Below are positions 1 to 12,800 of a stretch of 64,000 bases of DNA, one piece after another; position 1 is the stretch's first letter; every line of letters starts with the position of its first letter. The DNA comes from Triplophysa rosa (taxonomy: Eukaryota; Chordata; Actinopteri; Cypriniformes; Nemacheilidae): the NCBI RefSeq assembly GCF_024868665.1, contig NC_079893.1:9906407-9970406 (forward strand). Reading direction: 5' to 3'. Below the pieces are notes generated by a model. That model had not been told where the DNA came from and searched no databases. It worked only from the letters and a program-made list of their open reading frames with translations. Made by a program: the position numbers and the translations under genes.

Positions 1-235
1 CTATGCATGTTTGTGTCCTACCGTGAGTGTTTCGGTGACTCTCTGACAACATCCAAACTTGATATCATGGCTTTTGGACTCTCTTGGGACTGACAGTAAC
101 CAGTAAGCTCAAACTGATGATCTGACAAACCTTTTCTGCTTGGATCGCCAAACTTTGTTTCCAGCAAACACAAAGCCACGTATCTGATTGTTAGTAAATG
201 ACTAAAAAATGAAATAATCATTCTGTATTTATTAG

Positions 236-514
236 AGGGACAGTTTATGCAAAAATTAAACTCATTTCATCATTTTCTCACTCATATCATTGCAAACCTG
301 TATGACTTTCTTTTATCTACAGAACACAAAAGAAGATATTTTGAAGAGTGCCAGACAATGGTTCTCCCTATTGACTTCCGTTGTATGGACACAAAACTGC
401 TAAAACATTTTCTTTTGTGTTCCAGAGAAGAAGAGTCATAATACAGGATTTGAATGAAACAAGGGTGAATACATAATGACAGAATTATTATTTTTGGATG
501 AACTATCCCTTTAA
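236..514. repeat. Cyprinid-type foldback MITE, copy 1
   Basis: The left end (AGGGACAGTTTATGC) is the inverted complement of the right end (GAACTATCCCTTTAA). Internal blocks resemble ACACAAAAGAAGATATTTTG and its complement. No transposase frame. Confidence 0.8.
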
Positions 515-1187
515 ATGTAAATCTTTTCTTCACTAAAGCCGATGAATCATTTTTAAATTGGTCATTGAATCACATCCTACTGCAGTTCAATCTGTTACAC
601 TTCTTAACATTTGTGTGCTACTTCTATCCTTAATTTTGTCAGGATTCACATCATTTTGCCGCCCAAAATGTTGTTGCAATGTGTGTATTGCTGCCTTCAA
701 GCACCCCTGGGAAACTCCTGTATCTGAGTTATCAGAATCATTATAACACGCATGTCATGCATTCAAGTTCTGAACTGCCAAAAAAAAATTCCATATTCAA
801 ATATTAATTAGCTGTGAAATTTCCTTTTAGCCCCAGAACCAACATCTCCTTTATACATGCTAAATAATCCACAGCAAATATATTATAACATGCATGTCAT
901 GTATTCAAGATGGAAACAAATTCTAAACTACAAAAACAAAACAAACATTCAGTATTTAAATATTCATCAACTGTAAAATCTCCTTTTGTTCTCTTTGTTT
1001 ATAAATGCTAAATGATTTATGCGTGGTATCTAGCAAGAATAATTAATTTGCATGATGGAAATTATGAGGGTTGATCTTTATATTTGTGGAATATAAACTA
1101 TTGTATATAACAAATTGATCATATTTAATCACATAAATTATGAAAATGTGGACACGCCCCTTCCAGTATCACAAGCATCTGGAATTC

Positions 1188-1393
1188 AAGGGATAGTTCA
1201 CCCAAAAAGGAAAATTCTGTCATCACTTACTCACCCTCAAGTTGTTCCAAATCTGTGTGAATTTTGTTGTTCTGCTGAACACAAAGAAATATATTTGGAA
1301 AAATGTTTGTAAGCACAAACAGAACAAAGAATTTTAAACAGTGTTGGAACAACTTGAGTATTTAGGTAATTTTTGGCTGGACTATCCCTTTAA
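1188..1393. repeat. Cyprinid-type foldback MITE, copy 2
   Basis: Starts AAGGGATAGTTCACCC and ends ACTATCCCTTTAA; same family as 236-514, about 206 bp. Confidence 0.85.
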
Positions 1394-1564
1394 GAGCTTC
1401 CCACTTGTAAATGTGACATCGCATGTCATTCATATGTGACAAAAGAAGAAGAGGTTTTAGTGGATGACCTCCATTATGACATCTTTACCATGTTTTTCTA
1501 CTTTCAAAAAAAAAAAAAAACTTAGCTTTGTATACTGTGGTAGGCTATATGAGACCAGTTTCCC

Positions 1565-1632
1565 TCATCTGTAAGTCGCTTTGGATAAAAGCGTCTGCTA
1601 AATGACTAAATGTAAATGTAATGTAAATGTTT
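1565..1632 (+). repeat. 3' part of a tRNA-derived teleost SINE
   Basis: Contains GTAAGTCGCTTTGGATAAAA followed by GCGTCTGCTAAATG and short ATGTAAATG repeats, a signature common to a widespread teleost SINE tail. The tRNA-like head is missing here. Confidence 0.65.
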
Positions 1633-2051
1633 CCATTGTTAAAGCTCACATCAAAACATTAAATAATCAAAATAAAGGAAGGCCCAGTCTGTTTCACGCA
1701 AGAACAAAGGGCTCTTTTTGGGTGACTAGCAATTTTGTCCGTCTTGAATGAATGGAGTTAAGTCTCTTGCACAACGGCACTGTAAGGGAGCTTGTTTCTG
1801 TGGGTATGTTGACTAGACTGTCACCAGCAGGTGTACATGTGTCTATGTTTTGCAAGAGAGCCTGGCGTCAAGGTAACGTAACAGCACGTCTGCTAGAAGC
1901 TTTTTTCTGGCTCCTAAAAATGTCTCCATCAATCACCTCTCTCTCGCTGTCTGCCTCTCTCTGTTACTGTATGTAGCTGAATCTTTGGAATGAATTAGGC
2001 CAGTATGTGTGTCTGTCCATGACCCCATTTTGGCATTCCAGTGGAAAAAAA

Positions 2052-2310
2052 AGAATTCTTTCATCATTTATTCACAGTAATGCCATTCCAAACTTGTATA
2101 ACTTTCTTTTTTCAGCAGAACACAAAAGAAGATATCTTGAAGAATGTTGTTATCCAGACAACACTGGTGCCTTTGACTCCCATTATATGGACACAGAACA
2201 ACAGGACACAGAACAACAGAGACATTTCTTAAAATATCTTCTTTTGTGTTCCACAGAAGAAAGAGTTTACAGGCTTTAAATGACTTGAGGGTGTGTTAAT
2301 GATGACAGAA
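2052..2310. repeat. Cyprinid-type foldback MITE, degenerate copy 3
   Basis: Family core (TTCTTTCATCATTTATTCAC at left, GATGACAGAATTTTT at right, AAGAAGATAT inside), but the terminal TTAAAGGGATAG segments are eroded. Confidence 0.7.
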
Positions 2311-2392
2311 TTTTTAACAAATGTAATATATATTTTTTATATATATTTTTTTGATGAGAGATTTTTATTTTTTGATGACAGACATACTAGGG

Positions 2393-2675
2393 CAGTGGTT
2401 CTCAAACTTTTTCGTTGTAAGGCCCCCTTTGTGTAGAGTGCATCGCTTTGCGGCCCCCCCAAATAAAGACTTATAATCTTAAATTTAACATTTTTATTTA
2501 AACAAAAACATATTCAGTTATACAATGCTGAAACAACAATTCTTTTATCTGGTGGTCTTATTTTTCTGATGTTTGATTGCATAAAATCTATTAATAATTT
2601 CTATATTTCATAAAATGCCACAAAATCTGTGGCCCCCCTGGATCCACCTAGGGGCCCCCAGTTTGAGAACTACTG
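2393..2675. mobile_element. hAT-like non-autonomous element A, copy 1
   Basis: 283 bp with terminal repeats CAGTGGTTCTCAAACT and AGTTTGAGAACTACTG. Flanked by exact 8-bp duplications TACTAGGG at 2385-2392 and 2676-2683. The duplication length suggests the hAT superfamily. Same family as 30670-30968. Confidence 0.9.
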
Positions 2676-3450
2676 TACTAGGGTACATATGAAGGGTGTT
2701 TTCGAACCATATTTACATTTAGGCATTTAGCTTTTTTATTTGTAGAGACATGGTGACATTGTTTGTTTATTTGCCTTGACATTGACATTTTTGGTCACTT
2801 TTGGTGCCCATGTCCTGTTCATTTCTGACCCTGATCCACTATAGTATAGTGTATTGGAGGTGAAAGATGCATGTTGGGTTGCCTAATGGCTTTTTGTGAC
2901 TTAATGACCTATAAAAGAGCTTAAAAAGAAAAGGGGTGGGGGAATGGACTAAATATTGAAGCTTATCTTTCCCTGTATGCAGCATGTGTCCATTACTATA
3001 CGCTATATACGTATAAGGATTGGTGAATGAGAGAGCAATTTTGCCTGTGTGTCAGACAATACACTGTCTCGTTTTTCAATGATGGCGAAGTTGCTGTGTT
3101 AGCACAGTAAGCAACAGCTGCAAAAATACACCCACAACCCCCCCACAGAGACGCCATTCAGGAAGTTTCTTCAAATCAGTATAAGGAAAACTTGGCCCTT
3201 GTAGCCTGTATTACAAACAAAAAGCTTTATTGTTGTGATTTACAAGTACATTTGTGTAAAGTGAACTTTTTAAACTGATATTTCTCATGATGTGACCCCT
3301 TTTAAACATGAATGAAAATCATAATCCTATACTTATCCCATGTTTTATATCAGGTCATAATCTTATATGTAAGGAGTCTATACAGTACATACATATAGAA
3401 TCAATAGGCGAAAAAACGGAGGATATAAACTGAGGTGACAGACATACACA

Positions 3451-3462
3451 CGTGTGTGTGTG

Positions 3463-3507
<45 letters not shown>

Positions 3508-3513
3508 GTGTGT
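3451..3513. repeat. (TG)n microsatellite
   Basis: About 63 bp of TG with a few CG interruptions. It generates spurious Thr-His and Cys-Val frames. Confidence 0.95.
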
Positions 3514-3890
3514 CAGTTTTGTCTTTATTCCAAGATGTTTTGCATCCTTTACCAATCTCAGCTCTCTCTCTCACAATCACACACAAAATCTCTTCTCTTA
3601 AATGACCACAGAACATTCAAGGTAGTCATATGTGTTTTGTGTGTGTGCTATCATATTTTCTCAATGTGTTGATTATGTAGACTGTATGTGTTTAATGTGT
3701 AAGGTAGTATTACACATTACCTATATAGGTTAGTATAGATTGCATCAACACTCATTCTTATTACTTAACACACTTAACACAGACACACACACGAAGCCTC
3801 TCAGTTTCTGGTGTAATATCTATTGGTATGTTAGCACCATTGCATTGCATTTGTGTGCTGTTTCAGTAATAATCCTGTTTTTCAGACTAT

Positions 3891-4690
3891 CTCCGTGGGG
3901 ACAGTCCACAGGCGTAATGTTTTTTATACTGTACGAACTGTATATTTGATCCCCTAACCCAACCCCTAAACCTAAAGATCATAGAAAACTTTTTGCATTT
4001 TTAGATTTTTAAAAAATATTGTTCTGTACAATTTATAAGCTTTTGTGCCCATGAGGACCTCAATTTTGTTCCCCACGGTGACACGAGTCCCCATGTGTTG
4101 GTGTGCATTCGGGTTTAGGTCCCCACCGGGATATAAAAACATGAACACACACACACACATGTATGTTTTATTATCTCCGTGGGGACAGTCCATAGGCGTA
4201 ATGAGTTGTATACTGTACAAACTGTATATTTTATCCCCTACCCCTAACCCAACCCCTAAACCTAAAGATCGTAGAAAACATTTAGCATTTTTAGATTTTC
4301 AAAAATTATCGTTCTGTACAATATATAATCTTTTGTGCATATTGGGACCTCAATATTGGGCCCCCCAGTGACACGGGTGCATTCAGGTTTAGGTCCCCAC
4401 CGGGATATAAAAACATGTCTACACACACACACACATGCATGTTTTATTTCCTCCGTGGGGACAGTCCATAGGCGTAATGAATACAAACTGTATATTTTAT
4501 CCCCTAACCCTACTCCTAAACCTAAAGATCGTAGAAAACTTTTTGCATTTTTAGATTTTCAAAAATTATCGTTCTGTACAATTTATAAGCTTTTGTGCCC
4601 GTGGGAACCTCAATTTTGGTCCCCACAGTGACACGGGTCCCCATGAGTTGGTGTGCATTCAGGTTTAGGTCCCCACTAACATATAAAAAC
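3891..4690. repeat. Three-unit tandem repeat of about 280 bp
   Basis: Units begin with CTCCGTGGGGACAGTCCA at 3891, 4175 and 4451 and end with GGTTTAGGTCCCCAC plus a short spacer; the first two units are followed by a short (AC)n run. Each holds a block like ACCCCTAAACCTAAAGATC. The third unit is slightly deleted. Confidence 0.85.
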
Positions 4691-4919
4691 CAAGTCCACC
4701 CACAGAGAATTGATTGTTGTAAACCGGTTGTAAACCATCTGTTTGTTTGTATTAACATAGATCATAATTTGTATATAAAACAGATAAATGATAACACTGT
4801 TAACACTTTTACACCGGTCACATTAATAAAAGTGCTTTTATTGAAATCCTCCATTAATAAATGAACTTTTTTTAGTTCTTTTCAGCTGCTGATGGTTTAG
4901 CTGTTGTGCTTTTTTACAG

Positions 4920-5252
4920 GCGGTAACAGGAAGAGGATTTGGTGAAAAGGATTTCAGAAGTGGATTGGAAAATGGCATTCTGCTCTGCGAGTGAGTTACA
5001 CTCATTCACAAATCTTTTTATTTATATTCATATACAGTATATGTATTTATAAATGAATAAATATGATCAGTCTCCTGAACCATCTTATCCCCTGGGTCAC
5101 AGAAGAGCCTATAAATATTATATAAACATAATATCTGGTTTACGTCTGCTTTTGGTTCATACTGTATGTTTCCAAATGCTTTGGTTTTATGCCAGACAAT
5201 ATTGGGTCCCAAAATATTATGAGTCAGTTTGTTCATGACATGGATTTCTAAT

Positions 5253-5299
<47 letters not shown>

Positions 5300-6811
5300 T
5301 GACTCATCAGGTTGCTAAGTTCAGTCAAACCAGGCCTTGTGAAAAAGATTAACAGACTTCCAACACCCATTGCAGGACTAGTGAGTGTGATCATGTTTGT
5401 TTATTTGTTTGTGTCGGTCTTTTGTCTGTGGTGCGTGCCTGTTTGTGTCAGGCTAGTCCGAGCCCTGCTGTCTCAGAACAAATCCAGGACTGTCAAAGAA
5501 CAGCTTGTGTGTGAGTTGTGCGATTTTATGTGTGCCCTATTAAAATATATATATAAAATATAGAATAAGTCCTGGTCACAATGAGAAGAATACCTTTCAG
5601 TTTTATATTTACAATGTTATGTGTATTAGATACAGCAGTTTAGATACAGTGTTGGTGTTGATGGATTTATTTGAGGCATGATTGGTTCTGTGTGTCCCCT
5701 ACATGAAAATAGTATAGCGGTAACTTGGTACAGTAGTTGTATCAAAGATTAATTTCATGGTCCAGGTCACTAAGTACTTAATGATTATCTTATTTATATA
5801 CTAAAAGACTTCACGATATGTAAACATACAGTATATCTTGGTATTCCATAATAAAAGTCTAATGAAGTTATATTTAGGTACGTTTTACACTTTGTGGCAA
5901 ACCAAATAGTATGACACAACATTTTCTCATTAACCAGACTTTACTTCAGAATCTGACAATCTGTGTTTGAGATTTGTAGCTTTTTTTTAGTTTTAGATTC
6001 TTTTCTTCGTTCTCGGTTGATAACATACGGTTAATCTCACACACGCTGTGAGGTGTTGTCTGTAAAATCTGCACGCAGTACACAGCAGGTGTGTAATATG
6101 TGTGTTTTGTCTTTCATCAGGATAATCTGACCATGTTTCTGAGAGGATGTGAAGAGTTGGGACTGAAGGGATCACAGCTGTTTGATCCTGGAGACCTTCA
6201 AGATACGTCGATAAGAGCAAACCTAACGTATGAAACTATGTGTTTGTTTGTGTGTGTGTGACCTACAGTATACAATAAGGCAGAGAAAACAGGCATGATG
6301 CAAAAAAGGTCTTGTCTGTGACTTTAAAGAGTGTATATTAGCTGGAATGATCTGAGCTAAATTTTTGATTCTGATTTAAAGTGACAAGCTAAAATTAAAA
6401 GACCATATTTTAAAAGATGTTATTGTTGTTTTAATAAATTATTAAAGTATACGTTTATTAAAACTTATTAAACATTTATTATTAAAGCATAAGTTTAGCC
6501 AAAGCTTAATGGCCAAGAGATCGATAAAAAAAATTCTAGAATGACATTTGTTGTTTTCTTTCTCTCTGTTCTCCACCTGTAGGGGCTCTGACTGCAGTAG
6601 GAAACTGAAGAATGTAAGTACGCTGATCTACTTGCTCTATTTTTTCTAAAAAGTGTATTTTTACTCAAACTCTGTGTATGTCTGTTATTTGACCAACTAG
6701 GTGCTCATAACTATATATTGGCTCGGTAAAGCTGCTAACAGCTGTGCTACGTATAACGGCCCCACACTTAACTTGAAAGAGTTTGAGGGACTCCTTTCCA
6801 TGATGCGAAAG
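4920..6811 (+). other. limch1: limch1 exons encoding the calponin-homology domain
   Basis: Five exons (4920-4990, 5311-5380, 6121-6227, 6583-6613, 6701-6811) encode 130 residues with hallmark CH-domain segments: [44 protein letters not shown], and [15 protein letters not shown] single CH domain of this type is usually a protein-interaction rather than a strong actin-binding module. The fourth exon is only 31 nt. The second exon is preceded by a (TC)n tract at 5256-5293 that may serve as its polypyrimidine tract. Confidence 0.93.
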
Positions 6812-9800
6812 GTAAATCTAGCCTGAAAGATATCTTCAACAGCCTGTTAAATTAAATTTTGTGTAATCCATTATTTTTTTATGTTTGTGTAGGAGTGTGT
6901 AAGTGAAGAGTTGGACTCCCCTAAGCGCAGCATAAGGGACAGCGGTTACATCGACAGCTGGGAATCGGAACGCTCGGATTCGCTGTCTCCTCCGAGGCAC
7001 GGCCGTGATGATTCGTTTGACAGTCTCGACTCATTTGGCTCACGATCGCAGAACACACCGTCCCCAGACACTGTTATTTGCTGCAATAGTGGTACGACTT
7101 TCTCAGCTTGTTCATTGATGACATCACTACCCACGGGTTTGTCCTGTCAGCAGCCCTTCAGCTGACAGCAGCTGGATGTTAACACACTTAGACACACTCA
7201 TGAAATCTGGACTCAATGAGAAAAATCAAACATTCCCACATACTGTACATGAAGTGGGGGTGTTAGATTGCAGCTGTCATGCCTGACAGACGTTCACACA
7301 CACTTGTCTGTCAGTGTGTAAGAGGATCATGGTGCAAGATACTAAAAAAAGAACCACCAAATGCATTTTATTAGTGTACTACTACTACTACTACTACAAC
7401 TACTTATTCTACTAATGATTATGAATTAATTAATGTAATTAATTAATACATTACAATTGCATTAATAATAATAATAATAACAAAAACAACAACAACAATT
7501 ATATTATTATTATTATTAGTAGTATTGTTACTGTTATTGTTATTATTGTAATGTACTAATGTAACGTATTAATGAATTATTAACTTGTGTAATTAACATT
7601 TTTAAAAACAACTGACCGCCCTAATAATTTTTAATATAAAACATTATATTAAATATATTATGTCAAATATTATTATATATTTGTTACATAAAATGTATAT
7701 AAATACATTTTATTCTGATTTGAAGGGACATGCTGAAATTAAAACACCATATTTTAAAGGATGTTATTGGTGTTTTAATTTATTATTAAAGCATAAAAAA
7801 GAGGATCATGGTGCAAGACACTAAAAATAGAACCACCAATGCATTTATTAATATATCTAAATAATACTACTAATAGTACTACTACTACTACTACTAATAA
7901 TAATAATAATATAAATTAAATAATAATAAATAAATTAATAACTATTTCTTAGATTACAATTGCATTAATAAGCAATTAACAGCAATTATTATTATTATTG
8001 AAATGTATTAATTAATTATCAATTCATGTAATTAACATTTTAAGACAACTGACCGCAGTACTAATTCTTTATATAAAATGATATATTAAATATACTATAT
8101 AATATATTATTATTAGGACTGTCAAACGATTAATCGCGATTAATCACATCCAGAATAAAGGTTTGTGTTTACATAATATATACTGTATCTGTGTACTGTG
8201 CATATTAATTTTGTATTTATAAAGACAAAACATACACATACTTGTCTATACATTTTAAATGTATTAATTTATATTTACCAATAATTGAAATTGTAAATAA
8301 AAGTTTATTTATAGTTATATTTTATATTTTTCTTAAATATATGCATTTATGTGTATGTGTTTATAAATACACAATTAATATGCACAGAACACCAGCATAT
8401 ATTATGTAAACACAAACTTTTATTCTGGATGCGATTAATCACGATTAATCGTTTGACAGCCCTAATTATTATTTAATTGTAATATGTTAAAATTGATATA
8501 AGTATACAAAATACTAACAGTTGCTCAATTATTGCGAGACCAAATATCAGTAAAAACTTTAAGAAAAAAAAAAACTCAAAAAGTGTATTTTTCTAAATAT
8601 CTTGTTACAGACTCTGAAGGTGACGGCAGTCAAAGAAAGCTGCCGGACGTTCGCAAAGACGACATGTCTGCCCGCCGCGTGTCTTACAAAGAGCCCCGCG
8701 CCGCTCTTCCCTTCAACCAGTACTTGCCGAACAAAAGCAACCAGACCAACTACCTTCCTGCCCCTCTGAGGAAGAGGAGGAGCGAGAGAGAGGAAGACAG
8801 AAGGAGTATGTCAACATCACCTGTAGGAGGCGATAGACCTCTCAGGTAATCACGGCTGTGGGTTGATTTCTCTGGTAGTAGCTGGAAAACTCTTCTTTTC
8901 TCTGAAATCTGTTTGTGTGTGAGTTTGAATCATCCCGTGTTGTTCACCTTGCCCTTGAAAACATTATCCCACCCTCTTCCACAGAGAAGAGAGTGTAGAC
9001 GTATCAAAAGAGGGGGCTGTCGTGTCCCAAAGCCCTGCGTTCCAGAAAACTGTCACCTGGGCAGGTGAGAAAGGGGTGGAGCTTGATGAGGCGGAGCTCA
9101 AGAAAATGAGAAAGTTGGAGAAGGCGGGGATTAAAGTATTGCCCGCTTGTGCGCGATACTGCAGGTCAGCGATTGTTTTGGCATGCATGCACAGCGACTA
9201 AAACTGCTAACCGCTTGTGTGTGAGGCCTATTGGGTAAAAATCAGGTCTGGTGACCACAAAGCTTGTGTGGTTGAATCTTGAACCGTTGTGCAAATGATC
9301 TAAGCTAAGATTGCTCCATTGGGTACTTTATGTGTACTTGAGGATATTTTCGGTTTTGTGATGGAGAGAAATGTCTCATCTATGTTGTAGCATGGATTTG
9401 GACTGGATGATTGTAACAAAAATCGTATTTGTTGATTTATTGATATTGATTAATACAATGTACATTAAAAACACGTGATACTGTTTTTAAAGGCTATCCA
9501 AAACAAACGGAACTTAATATCAAATGCTTAATAATTGTGAAGCTTTAGCATGGAGTGAAATGATGGACAGGCTGTTTGGTGTTTTGTTGTAAGTCTGTGT
9601 AGTCATATTTCAGGGTTATATTGGTTGTGTAACGATTATTCAGTTAGTGAATCAATTGGATGTGCATTTGACTCATTTGATTCTGTTTGTGCTTGGTTAA
9701 TAAAGTGTTTGTGTGCTTTATTGGACTAAGTGGATTGTTTTAACTTAGTTATGCTAGTCTGGCTTGGAATAAAGGCGTTATTGACCTCCCGCTATGGAAC

Positions 9801-12800
9801 CAAGCCGTATTTAAATGTCCCCTCAGTCCGAACGTGGTTGCTGTGGAGGCCAATAAAGCTAAATCACCTTCTCCTGACATCATTCTTCGACGTGACAATG
9901 ACTTCCTGCGGACTGCCGTTCCACATGAGTGGGACTCAAATGAGGAAGATGATGGCGAAGAGGGAGACAGAAAAGTTCCAGATGTCCAAAAGGACGACCT
10001 CGCTTCTCGCAGGGCGCGCATGAATCAGTTCAAACCCGGTGTGACGCATTACTTCCTTCCGAGCTCTTGTAGCTTGAAGGACAGAGAGAAATGGGAGGGG
10101 ATCCGACTGGCGTCCCAGCACACGGTTTTGGAGAGGATGGAGAAGATGGAACAGGAAAAAAAGAGGTGTGAGAGAAAGGGATGGAGGTCTCATGATGGTC
10201 TGAGAAGTTATGCTGATTTTACAAAGAGGGTAGTTCATGCAAAAATAAAACTTTTGTCATTAGTTATTCACCATCTGTCATTTAAAATTTCTATTTGACT
10301 CTTTCTGTAGTAAAATACAAAAGAGGACATTTTGAGAAATGTATCTGTGGTTTTATGTCCTTACAATGGAAGTCAATGGGGGACAAAGTCGTTTGGTTAC
10401 CAACTGTCTTCATAATATCTTCTTTTGTGTTCTGCAGGAAACAGTAAGTCTTATAGGTTTGGAATGACATGAGGGTGAAAAAGTGATGAACGAATTTTTG
10501 TTTTTGAGTAAACTGTCCCCTTAACATACATTACATACTTGCATTAGGGTTTTGCAATAAACCACAAATAGAATCCATAACCAAATTGGATAAATATCTT
10601 ATTTGACTCTTTTAATGTTTGTCTTTTAAACATAAAAAATCCTTAAAATTTCAAAATCATAATATAGACTTCTCGCTTACAGTATATCCCTTTAATGCGG
10701 TATATTAATATTATGATAACAATATAAATTTCTCTTTCTTTTTCCTGATCTGTTCTGTCTGTGTTTATTCTGGATGTGGACGTTGTTGCTGTTCTGTGTG
10801 TTTCATGTGGAGTTTTCGAGTGAATATTCCATTTATAATATTTCATTTGACGTTACATTTCTACCACAGTCAGGCTGACTCCACCTCCCCTGAGGTGTCA
10901 ATCATAACTCGTAAGGACAATCCTTTTCTGAATCCTGAACAAAAGAAAGCGAAAGAAAGAGATGAGGATGATGAGAGAGAGGTAGAACAGAGGACAGTCA
11001 TCCCAAACCCTGAGAAAGATGATCTAGCAAAGAGGCGGTCTGGAGGAGGGCCACGCCCTCCCATAGATCCTCATCAGTCATTGGTCCGGTCTTCCATCAC
11101 TCAGTCAGACCTGAAGACATGGCAGAGGCTCAAGATAAATACAGAGAACAGGTCTTTCAAAACACACTCAAACTCCAAAAAAGTGATTCTGTGCGTGTAT
11201 GAAGTACAGGAGTGACTCCTAATTCAGGAGAGTTAATATAGTGGTAACCATAGCAACTTTTTGGGGTCATGTTTACATAGCAACCTTATCTAGTTAGGCA
11301 TGCTGCTGTGTCACTTCTATGTATTGTGGTTTAGTTTTGATGACTTGATCGATCAGCTTTTTATCCTCCATACTGATCTGCAGTGAAGCTGACTCCAACA
11401 ACCCCTTCCTGACCCCTGAGAAAGCGAGTGAATGTGAGGAGGAGAATAAAGTGGGGGCAGACAGAGAGGCAGGGGGGAGGGTTGTGGTGCCCAATGCAAC
11501 AAAAGATGACCTGGCCAGAAGGCGGAGCCAGAGTGGGCCCGCCCCACAGAGAGATCCTCGCCAGTCATTGGCTCAAACGACCATCACTCAGTCAGACCTG
11601 GAGAAGTGGCAGAGACTCAAGATGAATACAGAGAGCAGGTGACCATTACCTCTGACCCCTGACCTAACATGAACTGACTTATCATCATTTTTTAAAGAGT
11701 ACATAACTAGGGATTTTTAAGGTCCCGCTTTGGTTTGTGGAGTGTCCAACAACAAGTTTATGTACATAGGAGGTGTGAAAACACTGTTTCGTAATAATAG
11801 GCACGGCAGTTAGTCTTACCTTACTTCTTGACTGACACTCAAATGATTCGTTCCGAGATTCATCTGTCTAATCCCCTCCTTTCCGCTAGCCTAGTCTGAT
11901 GTGATTGGGCAGATGGTCTAGTCTGCTGTGATTGGTCTACCGCGAATGAGGCGGTGTTTGGGGCAGAAGAGTGAAGTTTTCGCGGGCAGTCCTAGCAAAA
12001 CGTTGGCGGGGACTATACATTATGTAGTGACGTAAATCCGCCGCGGTTCGCGAATCAGACTAGTGACGACTCGTTTGCATGATTCAGAGTCGACTCCCTT
12101 TTTCCCAAGCCAATAACTTTGTTGTTCATTCACCTTCGGATTTACAACTTGGCAGACTGCTTACTTTCAAACACGGAAACGTTACACACTGCATGAAATG
12201 TCATTTTCGTGATCTCATGTTATGTACTCTTTAAGGATTGTTTTATGTGTTTCTTCACACATAAAACTAGTGATGAAGCTCTAGTTTTTGAAATTTTGTC
12301 ATTTATCTAAGATTTGGTAGTTACCAAATAAAATAGATAAAAAGTTTTGGTAGACTAATTGAAGACGTGTCACAGATTTGACTTCTTGGCTCAGAATTGA
12401 CTTCTAGGCCAAATATTCTCTCAAAGTTATCAAAAAATGTTCTTGCAGTAAATGTTAAAAGAGCATTTTATCAACATTATAAGTCATTTATAAATGTTCT
12501 AAAACTTTATTCTTGTTATTAAATGTTTCATTGTTACAAACAGAAATAACGTTTTTATAACTTGATGGCAATGTTAGCAAAACGTTCTTAGAACGTTAAA
12601 TGTAAATTACAGGTTAATTTGCGCACATATTTTTTTGTGGCTTTAAGTCAAATGTCTTTATAACAACTTTACAATCGTAACTATTTTAAGAAGTGGCTAA
12701 TTCTTATCAATTTGTATAGTGTGACTCTTACAAAAACATATGATTATTAGAAAGACGGCATACTGAAGCCCCTCCCCCAACCCCCCTAAACCTAACGTCA

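Larger units (their letters stand above)
1..4919. other. Non-coding DNA upstream of the first visible limch1 exon (probably intron 1)
   Basis: No exon with CH-domain N-terminal character was found. The stretch holds three foldback MITE copies (236-514, 1188-1393, about 2052-2310), a SINE 3' fragment (about 1565-1632), a 283-bp hAT-like element (2393-2675), a (TG)n microsatellite (3451-3513) and a three-unit 280-bp tandem repeat (3891-4690). Short open frames here fall within these repeats. Confidence 0.7.
6893..9164 (+). other. limch1: limch1 exons for the conserved serine-rich linker
   Basis: Exons 6893-7091, 8611-8845 and 8985-9164. The first encodes a phospho-site-rich block ([20 protein letters not shown], then [14 protein letters not shown]) that is almost unchanged from human LIMCH1. 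The second encodes the first K-D-D-M-S-A-R-R module followed by [13 protein letters not shown]. The third encodes a charged helix ([18 protein letters not shown]). The 1.5-kb intron between the first two is AT-rich and holds the 8114-8464 transposon. Confidence 0.9.

Noticed and set aside
3355..3672. Open frames with Thr-His or Cys-Val repeats on both strands
   Set aside because: They are translations of the (TG)n microsatellite.
4045..4758. Similar short frames on both strands
   Set aside because: They arise from the three-unit tandem repeat.
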